The notes under the pieces were generated by a model. The model saw only the letters and a list, made by a program, of their open reading frames with translations. It was not told where the DNA came from and did no database searches. This document shows positions 7,984 to 16,334 of a stretch of 36,245 nt of DNA, one piece after another. Every line of letters begins with the position of its first letter. Within the stretch, counting starts at the first letter, position 1. A program made the position numbers and the translations under genes. Origin of the DNA: Bacillota bacterium (GTDB lineage Bacteria > Bacillota > Clostridia > Christensenellales > CAG-138); assembly GCA_023399275.1 (NCBI GenBank), contig JAEWQH010000029.1, positions 1 through 36,245 on the forward strand, written 5' to 3'.

Positions 7984-9555
7984 TTATCCCTCCTGACGCA
8001 GGTTGGCGAGGACGCGGGTGACAAACCGCGTCGCCTGCGCATTGCTCGGAAGCACGACCGCGCCCGCTTCCTCCAGCTGGCGCTGCGTTCCGCTCAGGCT
8101 CTGCGGATCGCCCTCGGTGCCGCAAACGGCGCAGACGCAGCAAAGATGCCGCCCCTCGCGCTCCGCTTCGGCCTTGGCCGTCCGGATGGCGGCGGCGAGA
8201 TCCGCCGCCGGATCGGGATGCGAGCCGTAGCCAATCACACAGTCCGACATGATCACCGCACACTGCGGATCCTTCCCGTCCTCGATTACGCGCTCGGCGC
8301 GCAGGCTCGGGTCGATCATGGGATGCGGGCGGCCAACGGTGAACGCATCGTCCCCAAAGTCGAGGAACGTATGCGAGCGGCTCTTTCCACCCTTGGGGTC
8401 CTCCAGCGCATCCTCGGCGTTGAGTGGAATGTTGCTGTAGATGTGCCCAAGGCTGCCGATCATGAGCTTCATCGCCTCGTCACAGAGCGTGCCGCCGGTG
8501 TAGAAGCCGCGCACATATCGCTGCCCCTTGGCCATCTTCCCCGCGATTTGCCGCGCCATCTCTTCCGCCTTCTCCTCGCCCATGTCGAACCCTGCGTAGT
8601 CCTTTGGCGCCTCGCCGCGGCTGAGCGCAACAGCCTTGTGCGCCGCATCCTCGAGCGAGACGGCAGCCGTCAGCCCAAAGGACTCGATCTCGCCGCGGTC
8701 TCCTCCGATGAAGCAGACGACCACGGGCTTGCCCGTCTTCGACGCAAGCTTTAGCACCTCGCTTGCAATCTCCTTGGCCGGAGGCTTGCTGATGAGCGTG
8801 ATGATCTTGGTCTTTGCGTCGTTCTTCAGCGCGTCGAGCCCGAGCTTCATCATCAGCCCGCCGATGTCCTTTTTGAGGTCGCGTCCGCCGGTGCCGATCA
8901 CCTGGCTGACGCCGCCGCCGAGCTGGTCGATGATGCTCGAAACCTCCTGCGTGCCGGTGCCGCTCGCGGCGACAATGCCGATATCCCCGCTTCGGACCAC
9001 ATTTGCAAACGCGAGCGGCACATGGTTGATGATCGCCGTTCCGCAGTCCGGTCCCATCATGAGAAGCTCGTGTTCATAGGCATAGGTCTTCAGCGCCTTT
9101 TCTTCTTCTATTGTCACATTGTCCGAAAACAGCATCACGTTGATGCCGTTGTCCAGGCAGCTCTGGGCGACGTCCGCCGCATACTTGCCCGGCACCGAAA
9201 TGACCGCCATATTCAGCTCGGGATCGATCTTGAGCGCCCCGTCCAGCGTAGGCGGCGCGTAAACCGCCGCTTTGCTCTCCGCCTTTTTATTGAGCAGCTC
9301 CTCTGTTTTTTGGAGCACCGCGGCAAAAACATCCTCGCTTTCGCAAGCGACGGCGACGAAGAAATCATTCGCCGCGACCGCCCCGGCAAGCTCCGGTGTG
9401 GAGACGCCGATGTTCTGCGCGATCTCCTTGTTCAAATCCGTCCCCATGCCGACAAGCGCTTCTTGAACGCCCTCGAGCTTTTTGAGCTCCTTTGAGATGA
9501 GCATGAGGGTTACGGAATCGTAATACGCGTTTTTCTTGATTTGCAGCTTTACCAT
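7984..9555 (-). CDS. fdrA: FdrA family protein (acyl-CoA synthetase-like; AllF-type carbamoyltransferase subunit)
   Basis: A 523-residue protein of the FdrA family, built from domains related to succinyl-CoA synthetase. Residues 110-170 form the CoA-binding-like Rossmann part, ending in the family hallmark MGPDCGTAI (167-175). The glycine-rich VAASGTGTQE at 195-204 and IGTGGRDL at 220-227 follow. The C-terminal ligase-like half carries DCVIGYGSHPDPA. Length is close to E. coli FdrA (about 555). In E. coli, FdrA with YlbE and YlbF (AllF, AllG, AllH) has been assigned to oxamate carbamoyltransferase. The start overlaps the preceding DUF2877 gene by 7 nt, and GGAGGG lies upstream of the ATG. The phosphohistidine loop of true succinyl-CoA synthetases is not seen, as is usual for FdrA. 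Confidence 0.9.
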   Translation of the reverse strand: MVKLQIKKNAYYDSVTLMLISKELKKLEGVQEALVGMGTDLNKEIAQNIGVSTPELAGAVAANDFFVAVACESEDVFAAVLQKTEELLNKKAESKAAVYAPPTLDGALKIDPELNMAVISVPGKYAADVAQSCLDNGINVMLFSDNVTIEEEKALKTYAYEHELLMMGPDCGTAIINHVPLAFANVVRSGDIGIVAASGTGTQEVSSIIDQLGGGVSQVIGTGGRDLKKDIGGLMMKLGLDALKNDAKTKIITLISKPPAKEIASEVLKLASKTGKPVVVCFIGGDRGEIESFGLTAAVSLEDAAHKAVALSRGEAPKDYAGFDMGEEKAEEMARQIAGKMAKGQRYVRGFYTGGTLCDEAMKLMIGSLGHIYSNIPLNAEDALEDPKGGKSRSHTFLDFGDDAFTVGRPHPMIDPSLRAERVIEDGKDPQCAVIMSDCVIGYGSHPDPAADLAAAIRTAKAEAEREGRHLCCVCAVCGTEGDPQSLSGTQRQLEEAGAVVLPSNAQATRFVTRVLANLRQEG

Positions 9556-10439
9556 GCTTCGTTCCCTCCGTTGTGCTGACGCAGCGCGAGCGCAACCCCT
9601 GTGAGCGTGTCCGCGCCGGATGTGGAGCCGATGGCGAGCACGCGCCCGATGGCGCGGGAAGCCGCCGCTCCGTTCAAATCTGTAAAGGCCGCTTCAAACA
9701 GCGCACACAGCGCTGCGTTTGCGAGCGCATCGCCGCTCTGCAGCAAAAACGTCGCGCTGATGCGGTTTGTCCGCGCCGCAGCCGCGCGCGCCATCCGCCG
9801 GATATGCGCGTTTGCGCCGGAGATCCCCCGCGCGCGAAAGAGCAGATGCAGCGTCAAAAAATACCCGCATAGCAGGTCGTCGGACGACGGGGTAAGCCCC
9901 ATGCCGCAGCCCGCGCATGCGGCCGCAGCCTGCACGGCCTCGTCCTGCGCGCCCTGCTCCACCGCGGAGCAAAGCCGCTCCAGCCGCGGTGTGAGAAAGC
10001 GGGCGTAGACGTTTCCTTGCGCCCCTGTCGCCAGCGGCGCAAGGCCCTCTTGCGTATCCGCATCCGCCAACGCACCGCAAATCGCTTCCCAAAGCATCCG
10101 CTCCCCCGCACGCCCGCGCAGCCCGATGGCGTCCACGCAGAGCTCGACAGGCGCCGCATGCGTCAGATCGATTTCGATTTGCGCCTGCGGGATGCGGAGC
10201 GTTCCGTTCTCCAGATGCGCCGCCATGCCCGCGCGAACGCCCGCTTCGAAAAACGGCTGTTCCGTCCGCACGGACACGGCATACGGCGTAAGCGTCTTGT
10301 CTTCGGCAATCAGCCCGATCAGCCCGGCCTCCCCAAGCTCCAGATTTACCGCGCGGTCAAACACGGAGTGCACCGTGCCAAAGCGCGGGCGCTGCTGCGC
10401 GAGCGGGAGAATGCGGCTGCAGGCGGCTGTTGCTCGCAT
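9549..10439 (-). CDS. DUF2877 domain protein (YlbF/AllH family)
   Basis: A 296-residue protein of the DUF2877 family, the regular third partner of FdrA and DUF1116. The family hallmark near residues 170-200 is visible as GCGMGLTPSSDDLLCGYFL, followed by ISATFLLQSGDALANA and a C-terminal IGSTSGADTLTGVALAL. This glycine-rich GLTPSxDD pattern is the conserved core of the family. The only in-frame start is at 10439; it has no clear SD and begins 8 nt after the DUF35 gene stop, so expression probably relies on translational coupling. The stop overlaps the fdrA start. In E. coli the homologue (AllH) belongs to the oxamate carbamoyltransferase complex; a role in the same complex here is inferred. 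Confidence 0.85.
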   Translation of the reverse strand: MRATAACSRILPLAQQRPRFGTVHSVFDRAVNLELGEAGLIGLIAEDKTLTPYAVSVRTEQPFFEAGVRAGMAAHLENGTLRIPQAQIEIDLTHAAPVELCVDAIGLRGRAGERMLWEAICGALADADTQEGLAPLATGAQGNVYARFLTPRLERLCSAVEQGAQDEAVQAAAACAGCGMGLTPSSDDLLCGYFLTLHLLFRARGISGANAHIRRMARAAAARTNRISATFLLQSGDALANAALCALFEAAFTDLNGAAASRAIGRVLAIGSTSGADTLTGVALALRQHNGGNEAW

Positions 10440-10447
10440 GTGCGTGA

Positions 10448-10813
10448 TTACGGCTTGACAAACACGAAGCCGTATTCTTCGCAGTCGATGGTCTCTTTGT
10501 AAAGGATGCGGCGCGTGCGCACGACGCCGACTGTGGCTATGAGCTCCATACCGGTCTCGATGCCGTCGTCGAAGCCGATCTGCCCCGTCGCGCGAACGCC
10601 GTTTTCAAACTCGACCACGCCGAAGTTGAGCCACGGCTGCATGTATCCTTCCGGCAGGTTATAGACCCGCGTCCATGTCAGCAGCTTGCATTTCCCTTCG
10701 AGCGGCACAGCCTCGAATTCGCGGCCGTCGCAGTCCGGGTTCTGGCACACGACGTAGCGGGGATGGTGCAGTTTGCCGCATTTTTTGCATTTGTATGCAT
10801 ACATCTGTTCCAT
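10448..10813 (-). CDS. Zn-ribbon/OB-fold protein (DUF35), thiolase partner
   Basis: A 121-residue DUF35 protein: an N-terminal rubredoxin-like zinc ribbon with Cys9, Cys12, Cys23 and Cys28 (CKKCG...CQNPDC), then an OB-fold domain (LLTWTRVYNLP, WLNFGVVEFENGVRATGQI). DUF35 proteins bind thiolase-fold enzymes and hold the acyl-CoA. Known examples are PhlB in the PhlACB acetyltransferase, BbsA with BbsB, and the DUF35 domain of ChsH2 with the aldolase Ltp2. Here it lies 13 nt after the thiolase-fold gene, with AGGGAGGG upstream of the ATG, so a binary complex is very likely. It is the link between the thiolase-like pair and the FdrA genes, since all are in one tight operon. Confidence 0.9.
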   Translation of the reverse strand: MEQMYAYKCKKCGKLHHPRYVVCQNPDCDGREFEAVPLEGKCKLLTWTRVYNLPEGYMQPWLNFGVVEFENGVRATGQIGFDDGIETGMELIATVGVVRTRRILYKETIDCEEYGFVFVKP

Positions 10814-10826
10814 TTTTCTTCCCTCC

Positions 10827-12023
10827 CTACTTCGTAGTCAGAATCGTCGAAACGACGTTGTTGCCAAACCCGCCAAAGTTCACGGCCAATCCGGTCTTCG
10901 CGCCTTCGACCTGCCGGCCGTCGGCTTCGCCGCGCAGCTGGCGCACGAGCTCGACGATCTGCGAAACGCCGGTCGCACCGAGCGGATGGCCCTTCGCCTT
11001 CAAGCCGCCGGAGGTATTGATCGGCATCCTGCCGCCAACTTTCGTCTCCCCGTTGCGCGCGGCGATATGCCCCTGCCCGCGCGGGAAGAGGCCGACTTCT
11101 TCGCTCTCCTCAATCTCGAGGATCTGGAATGCGTCGTGCAGCTCCGCAACGTCGATATCCTGCGGCCCCATGCCTGCCATCTTGTAGGCCTTCTCGGCGC
11201 TGAGGCGAACCGCCAGCAGATCGCTCGGGTCCTCGCGGTTTGCGACCACGTGCGTATCCGTCGCGGAGGCGATGCCCGCCACGCGGACAAATAGCTTATC
11301 GCCAAAGCCGAGCGCTTCCTGCTGATCCTTGGCCACGAGCAGCACGGCGGCCGCCCCGTCCGAAACGGGGCACATGTCAAACTGCCGCAGCGGATCGGCA
11401 ACGAGCGGGTTGGTGGCGTTGATGTAAGCGGGGTTTGTGATCCGCTCGAGCACCACCTGGCGCTGGATGTGCGCCACGGGGTTATGGCAGGCGTTGTCGT
11501 GGTTTTTCACGGAGACGATGGAGAGATCCTTGCTCTCCACGCCGAAGCGATCCATGCAGAGGCGCGTGAACATGCCGGCAAACGACGGCAGTGTGAGCCC
11601 ATATTTATACTCCGCGGTGGGATGGAGCATGGTCGCGACAAAGTCCGTGCCTTCCCAGCCGGTGACTTCGCGCATCGCCTCGCCGCCGATGACCAGCACG
11701 CAGTCGCACATGCCGGAGGCGATCGCCATCACGCCCAGCTTTACGGCGGATGCGCCGGAGGCCGGCCCGTTTTCAACGGTCTCCGCCATCGCAGGGCGAA
11801 TGTTGAGCGAGTCCACCACGGCGCTCGCCGCGCCGGAAACGCGGTTGACCATGCCGGCGCCCATCGAGCCGACGAACACCTGGTCGATCACGTTCTTGCG
11901 GCCGGTCTTTGCGCCCGCGTCGTCCATGGCCAGCAGCGCCGCCTCGCAGAGCATATCGAGGAACGAGCCGCTCGTCTTTCCAAACTTGGTGTGGCCGACG
12001 CCAACGATTCCTACCTGTCTCAT
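10827..12023 (-). CDS. Thiolase-fold protein lacking the nucleophilic cysteine (putative CoA-ester retro-aldolase)
   Basis: A 398-residue SCP-x/archaeal-type thiolase homologue. The usual VExxCASG segment reads VENGPASG (residues 83-90), so the nucleophile position is Pro87 (codon CCG, 11765-11763 read on the minus strand). The SCP2-type HDAF (296-299) and the GHPLGATG histidine (His346) are kept; the second catalytic Cys of classical thiolases is also absent (NFGGFGN, 382-388). Without the cysteine a covalent acyl-enzyme thiolysis is not expected. The best precedent is Ltp2, a Cys-less thiolase-fold retro-aldolase that works with a DUF35 partner. Automated annotation would probably call this acetyl-CoA acetyltransferase, which the missing residue argues against. 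An AAAGGAAG RBS precedes the ATG; the DUF35 gene follows by 13 nt. Confidence 0.85.
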   Translation of the reverse strand: MRQVGIVGVGHTKFGKTSGSFLDMLCEAALLAMDDAGAKTGRKNVIDQVFVGSMGAGMVNRVSGAASAVVDSLNIRPAMAETVENGPASGASAVKLGVMAIASGMCDCVLVIGGEAMREVTGWEGTDFVATMLHPTAEYKYGLTLPSFAGMFTRLCMDRFGVESKDLSIVSVKNHDNACHNPVAHIQRQVVLERITNPAYINATNPLVADPLRQFDMCPVSDGAAAVLLVAKDQQEALGFGDKLFVRVAGIASATDTHVVANREDPSDLLAVRLSAEKAYKMAGMGPQDIDVAELHDAFQILEIEESEEVGLFPRGQGHIAARNGETKVGGRMPINTSGGLKAKGHPLGATGVSQIVELVRQLRGEADGRQVEGAKTGLAVNFGGFGNNVVSTILTTK

Positions 12024-12098
12024 TGCTTTTCTTCCTTTCTCCCTTCACACGGCGCAAGCACACGTCTTTCTGCGCTCGCGCGGGCTTATTGAAGCGTG

Positions 12099-12770
12099 TC
12101 AGACGCTGATCTTGGCGGGCATATGCACGACTTTGTTGGCTTCTATGACATCCTCAAACGCGGGGCGGATGCCGACGTTCTTATTGGCCTTGTGTTTTTC
12201 CCAAAGCGCGCGCGTGAGCACAAAGGTCGGCACGCCGCCGAGCTCGTGCGGGCAATCCGGGCGGGATTCCAGCTCGTATTCGATCATCCAGCGCTTGAAG
12301 CCGTTCGGACTCTCGGCGACGATCCAGACCTCGTCCTGATTCATGAAGTCAAAGTGATATTCCATCTTGGCGGCAAAGAGCTGCGCGCCGACGCGCGCGC
12401 CGCGCTTAAGCGTCATGGTGTGGTAGCTCATGCCGATCTTCTCGTTGACCATACGGCCGTTGACGATGCCGGCGACCTCTCCGTCGATCGCGCCGATGAG
12501 CAGGTATTCATCCTGCACACGATAGCGCAGCATACCAAGCAGCTCTGCAATGATGCGCGCCGAAACGATGTCGTAAAAGTCTTTCTGATGGTCGAGCAGC
12601 ACCTTGATGCTGTCGATGATCATCGCGGTCTCCTCGCGCGTTGCCGAGCGAACGAGCATGTCCTCGCCGGTTGTCAGCGGGATCACCTTCGGCTCATACG
12701 CCTTGAGCCCGATTGTCGGCGGACGAAGCTTCGCCTCCATTTCGTCGACCAGAATGTCATACTTATCCAT
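12099..12770 (-). CDS. GNAT-like protein of unknown function, first gene of the operon
   Basis: A 223-residue protein I do not recognise as a named family. Residues 39-175 have the layout of a GNAT acyltransferase: LVRSATREE as first strand, helices, then YLLIGAIDGEVAGIV, a possible acyl-CoA loop RGARVGA, and EVWIVAESPNGFKRWMIEYEL as the last strand/helix. The first 38 and last 40 residues are outside this core. A canonical AAAGGAGG lies 7 nt before the ATG at 12770. The thiolase-fold gene starts 75 nt downstream on the same strand. If GNAT, it would be the third CoA-binding fold in this operon. Could also be a non-catalytic GNAT relative. Confidence 0.6.
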   Translation of the reverse strand: MDKYDILVDEMEAKLRPPTIGLKAYEPKVIPLTTGEDMLVRSATREETAMIIDSIKVLLDHQKDFYDIVSARIIAELLGMLRYRVQDEYLLIGAIDGEVAGIVNGRMVNEKIGMSYHTMTLKRGARVGAQLFAAKMEYHFDFMNQDEVWIVAESPNGFKRWMIEYELESRPDCPHELGGVPTFVLTRALWEKHKANKNVGIRPAFEDVIEANKVVHMPAKISV

Positions 12771-13162
12771 GTGTTTTGCCTCCTTTATAGTATTATAGAG
12801 AAATGTTACAAAGATAAACGCCTTGATTTACAAGTTCATTTTAGCGTCATTATGAAGCCTTGTCCAGTATTTCTTGCAAATATATCTTTTTATTATGCGC
12901 GCTCGCTTTTTCGCAGGCGTATCGTCGGCCACGGCACCATTTATGCGCATAAAGCGCCTGGAATTCTCTTTTCTCTTCGATTTTAGCCGTTTTAGATTCC
13001 ACATACAAGAATCTTCCCCTGCAATTCCAGCATGGGTACGACTGTTCGCGCGCGAAAAAAGACGCCGTTTCTAATTTTAACCATACGCGTGTCAATTATT
13101 TATGCAAGATTTATGATGTTATATTTCATTTTAGCGCGGTGAATATTTCTTCCGATCAGAAA
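12771..13162. other. AT-rich divergent intergenic region
   Basis: No gene seen. It separates the minus-strand catabolic operon from pfkA. For the operon, TATAAT (minus strand, 12797-12792) lies so close to the ATG that the transcript would start almost at the SD; its -35 is weak. Two exact copies of TTCATTTTAGCG lie at 12835-12846 and 13125-13136, 290 nt apart. Confidence 0.5.
12792..12797 (-). promoter_or_regulatory. Candidate -10 box of the FdrA-type operon
   Basis: Consensus TATAAT on the minus strand, about 20 nt before the start codon at 12770. No good -35 is found at the right distance, so an activator or an alternative upstream promoter is possible. Confidence 0.35.
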
Positions 13163-13191
13163 TTGTGTTTTTCGGCCAAGCGTAGTATACT
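13163..13191 (+). promoter_or_regulatory. Promoter of pfkA
   Basis: TTGTGT (13163-13168), 17-nt spacer, TATACT (13186-13191), giving a leader of about 80 nt to the ATG at 13280. Confidence 0.6.
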
Positions 13192-13279
13192 GTATTGAAA
13201 ATAATGGGGTGAAATTTGGTTTTTGCCGGATATCCATCCCGATTCCGGGTTCTGAGGAAAGAAAAGAGGATCGAATTAT

Positions 13280-14254
13280 ATGGAAAACAGGATTCGTCGA
13301 ATCGGCATCCTCACCAGCGGCGGCGACGCGCCGGGCATGAACGCGGCCATTCGCGCGGCGGTGCGCACCTGCGTGCTGCACGATGTCATCCCCGTTGGCA
13401 TCCATCGCGGCTACAACGGCCTGATCCACTCCGACGTAGTAGAGCTGGATGCGCGCGCCGTCAACGGCATCACCGCGCGCGGCGGAACGATTCTATACAC
13501 CGCCCGCAGCGAAGAGTTCCGCACGGACGAGGGCGTTCAGCGCGCAGCGAACAACTGCAAATATCTCGGTATCGACGGCGTGATCGCCATCGGCGGGGAC
13601 GGCACCTTCCGCGGCGCACGAGAGCTGGCCAAATACGGCGTCAACACCGTCTGTATCCCAGGCACCATCGACAACGACATCGCCTGTTCGCACTATTCCA
13701 TCGGCTTCGATACCGCGGCAAACACCGCCATCGACGCCATCGACAAACTCGCCGACACCATGCAAAGCCACCAGCGCACCAGCGTCGTGGAGATCATGGG
13801 CAGAAACGCAGGGCACCTCGCCGTCTACGTGGGCATCTCCGTCGGCGCCACCGCCATCATCCTGCCCGAGCGCCCGTTTGACTTTGAAAAAGACGTCGTC
13901 GAGCACATCCGCGAGGCGCAGTACCGCGGCAAGCACCACCATCTCATCATCGTCGCCGAGGGCACAAACTCCACCAATGAGATCGCGCAGCGCTGTCGCG
14001 ACGAGATGGGGCTGGACACCCGGGTCACCATCATCGGCCATGTGCAGCGCGGCGGCAGCCCGTCCGCGCGCGATCGCGTCATGGCGACGCGTATGGGTCA
14101 CCGCGCCGTCGAGGAGATCCTCGCAGGCGGCACCAACCTGATCGTGTGCTATCGCAACAGTCAGATCACGACGCTGCCCATCGACGAAGCGCTGACCATG
14201 ACAAAGGATCTCGACGAATACATGTACCGCGTCGCGCAGGAGATTACGATCTAG
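13280..14254 (+). CDS. pfkA: ATP-dependent 6-phosphofructokinase
   Basis: A 324-residue glycolytic enzyme phosphorylating fructose 6-phosphate to fructose 1,6-bisphosphate. Motifs in order: SGGDAPGMN (13-21), the nucleotide loop GGDGTF (105-110), the catalytic PGTIDND (127-133) and MGRNAGH (173-179). Gly128 before TIDND and Gly107 in GGDGTF are the residues found in ATP users; PPi-dependent forms have Asp and Lys at these places. Length matches bacterial PfkA (about 320). AGAGGA lies 9 nt upstream of the ATG. Its stop overlaps the stop of the convergent gene by 3-4 nt. No pyruvate kinase follows, unlike in many Firmicutes. Confidence 0.96.
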   Translation: MENRIRRIGILTSGGDAPGMNAAIRAAVRTCVLHDVIPVGIHRGYNGLIHSDVVELDARAVNGITARGGTILYTARSEEFRTDEGVQRAANNCKYLGIDGVIAIGGDGTFRGARELAKYGVNTVCIPGTIDNDIACSHYSIGFDTAANTAIDAIDKLADTMQSHQRTSVVEIMGRNAGHLAVYVGISVGATAIILPERPFDFEKDVVEHIREAQYRGKHHHLIIVAEGTNSTNEIAQRCRDEMGLDTRVTIIGHVQRGGSPSARDRVMATRMGHRAVEEILAGGTNLIVCYRNSQITTLPIDEALTMTKDLDEYMYRVAQEITI

Positions 14255-14829
14255 CGCGCAGCCCGATCCGTCAGCCCGGGCCAGACGAGGATGAGTGCAA
14301 ACGGGATGACGTTGTGCTTCGTCAGGAAGCCGCGCATGCTGTCGAAGTGGTTCTCTTTTCCGGCAAGTCCGTTGAGAAAGCGAAACCGCGCTTCTCCGTC
14401 CGCCTGCGGCGGCAGGCTTTCATCCGCATAAAACGTCACAAAATGGAATCCATCCTTGTGGCAATACCAGATAATCCCTGCGCTTGTCCCTTCGGGCAGG
14501 CGCGCTTTTTTATTCCAGCGGAGTTTCAGCGGCATGCGGTAGCCGTGTTTCTTCAGCTTGCGGCGCAGGCGAAAGAGATCCGTTCCAACCAATCCGCGAA
14601 ACAGCGAATGGCGGATCAGCTCGTCCGCCAGCGCCTTTTCCCCGGCCGGCTCTCCCATCCGCCTGAGAAAATTGAACGCGGCGATCCAGCCGCAGCCGTT
14701 GATGTCGCTCGTAAACACCCCGTAGCGGATATTGGTCAGCCGCGCCTGGTCGACGATGTAGCCATCTGCCGAGTATGGTGTTTGATCCGGCTTTTTGCTT
14801 CGTTGCTCCATCGGTTCCACCACTTTCAT
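14251..14829 (-). CDS. Hypothetical protein, papain/C39-like
   Basis: A 192-residue protein without a recognised name. A Cys-containing segment SDINGCGWIAAFNFLRRMG (Cys46 at a helix start) and a later HFVTFYAD (His129, Asp136) reproduce the Cys-His-Asp order of papain-fold C39-type peptidases or transglutaminase relatives, so a cysteine hydrolase or acyl-transfer role is possible but unproven. No signal peptide. It is translationally coupled to the acyltransferase gene upstream (ATGA overlap at 14826-14829). An alternative start at 14811 has a GGTGG 6 nt before it. Its stop overlaps the pfkA stop. Confidence 0.65.
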   Translation of the reverse strand: MKVVEPMEQRSKKPDQTPYSADGYIVDQARLTNIRYGVFTSDINGCGWIAAFNFLRRMGEPAGEKALADELIRHSLFRGLVGTDLFRLRRKLKKHGYRMPLKLRWNKKARLPEGTSAGIIWYCHKDGFHFVTFYADESLPPQADGEARFRFLNGLAGKENHFDSMRGFLTKHNVIPFALILVWPGLTDRAAR

Positions 14830-16103
14830 TCGTGCGGCGCTTCGGCCGCGTGCCCCCGCGGTCTATGCGCGTGTTCGCCCGCGCACAACGTCAGAATCTT
14901 CTGCGCCGCGGGCCGTTCGATCAGGTAGGTCGCAGCGATCGCCGCTGCAAAGGTCGCCAGAAGAATCAGCGCTGTGTACGTCCACTGCCAGCGCGTATCC
15001 CCCGTCATGTTCGGCGGCTGCTCACCCGACCAATAGGGGATCTTCCACTCCTTGAACTTCACCGCGATCCACTGGTGCCAGATGTAGACATTGTAGGAGA
15101 TTGCGCTCAAAAAGCGCATGAGCGCGTTGGAAAAGAGCCAACGCACGCCGGAGAACGTCAGCGCAGCGGAGAGTGTGATCAACGCAAACACCAGCGAAAG
15201 CGCATAGCGATTCTCCGCCTGCCAAAGCTGAACGGGGTCGGTATCCTGCGCAGTCTGCATCATGCCGGCCAGCAGTATACTGCCGGCCGCCAACCCCGCC
15301 AGCGCCAGCGCGGAGAGCTGCGGGCTCCTGCGCAGATGCTTCCCCGCCAGCACAAAAAGAAATGCAAAGGCCATTCCGTTGGCAAACACGCCGAAGAAGC
15401 CCGGCAGTTGGTTGACGGTCAGCCGGATGCTGCCGGTGTTTTGCAGCACGTAGCCGCGCAGATACAGCAGCGAGACGGCGAGCATGGCAAGATAGGTCCA
15501 CCCCGGTTTCTTTGCAAACGCATGCGCCAGCAGCGGGAAGAGCAGATAAAACTGCACCTCGACCGCCGCCGTCCACAGCACGCCGTTGATCTTGGTGGCA
15601 AGCAGCGTATCCGGAAAGAACGTCTGCGTAAACGTCAACGTCGGCAGCAGATCCCCGAGCGCCTGGCCAAGCGAGCGATACGCACCGGAAGGTAGCGTTA
15701 CAAAGAAAAAGATGATCAGCACGCTGGCATAGTAGCTCGGCACGATGCGCGCAGCGCGTTTTTGATAGAAAAGCCTCGTATCCGGCAGCGGCGCGTGCTC
15801 CAGCGCTGCGCGCGCATACGGCAAAAACAGGCAAAATGCGGAGAGAAACAGAAGCCAGTCGACCAGCAAGAACCCGGCGCGCGGCAAAAACAGCAGGTTG
15901 ATCGTGCCCGGCAGCCCGAGCCGCGTGAGAAACGGAACGCCGATATACGGCATGATCCAGTTCTGCTGCCAAAAATGAAACCAAAGCACGCCGAACACCG
16001 CCAGCGCGCGCACGCCGTCGAGTACGTCGATATGCTTGGTGTCGATACGCGTTTGATCCACGGCGGCGTTTCTGCAGGCCGCGGTTTCACCGGATTTTCT
16101 CAT
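14826..16103 (-). CDS. Acyltransferase family 3 (OafA/YrhL-like) membrane protein
   Basis: A 425-residue integral membrane acyltransferase with about ten hydrophobic segments, typically O-acetylating a cell-surface polysaccharide. The N-terminal signature is present as IDVLDGVRALAVFGVLWFHFWQQ. RAARIVPSYYASVLI follows, then FTQTFFPDT and the WTAAVEVQFYLLFPLL catalytic-region motif. The ATG at 16103 is preferred because homology begins just after it; the reading frame extends 72 codons upstream without similarity. No SD is visible, and TACACT lies 6 nt before the ATG, so the mRNA may be nearly leaderless. The C39-like gene is coupled downstream. Confidence 0.88.
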   Translation of the reverse strand: MRKSGETAACRNAAVDQTRIDTKHIDVLDGVRALAVFGVLWFHFWQQNWIMPYIGVPFLTRLGLPGTINLLFLPRAGFLLVDWLLFLSAFCLFLPYARAALEHAPLPDTRLFYQKRAARIVPSYYASVLIIFFFVTLPSGAYRSLGQALGDLLPTLTFTQTFFPDTLLATKINGVLWTAAVEVQFYLLFPLLAHAFAKKPGWTYLAMLAVSLLYLRGYVLQNTGSIRLTVNQLPGFFGVFANGMAFAFLFVLAGKHLRRSPQLSALALAGLAAGSILLAGMMQTAQDTDPVQLWQAENRYALSLVFALITLSAALTFSGVRWLFSNALMRFLSAISYNVYIWHQWIAVKFKEWKIPYWSGEQPPNMTGDTRWQWTYTALILLATFAAAIAATYLIERPAAQKILTLCAGEHAHRPRGHAAEAPHE

Positions 16104-16262
16104 GGCGATAGTGTACCACAAGAGCGCGGCGCAAAAAAGACGAGAACAACGGTTTTTGCAAAACCGCACCGCGTAATAGACGATGTGCAGCGATACGGAT
16201 TTTTCTTGCAAAAATCGCGCTGCAACCCGTTTGCATCTCTTCTTTCCGCAGCCTGCGTGTAT

Positions 16263-16268
16263 TATAAT
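16263..16268 (+). promoter_or_regulatory. Candidate -10 box of galM
   Basis: Consensus TATAAT with a poor -35, 66 nt before the galM start. Confidence 0.35.
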
Positions 16269-16334
16269 AGAACAAACATGCCGTACGTGCGGCGATGGCT
16301 GCGCGCGGCATCCAAGCATTGGAGGTCTGTCTGC

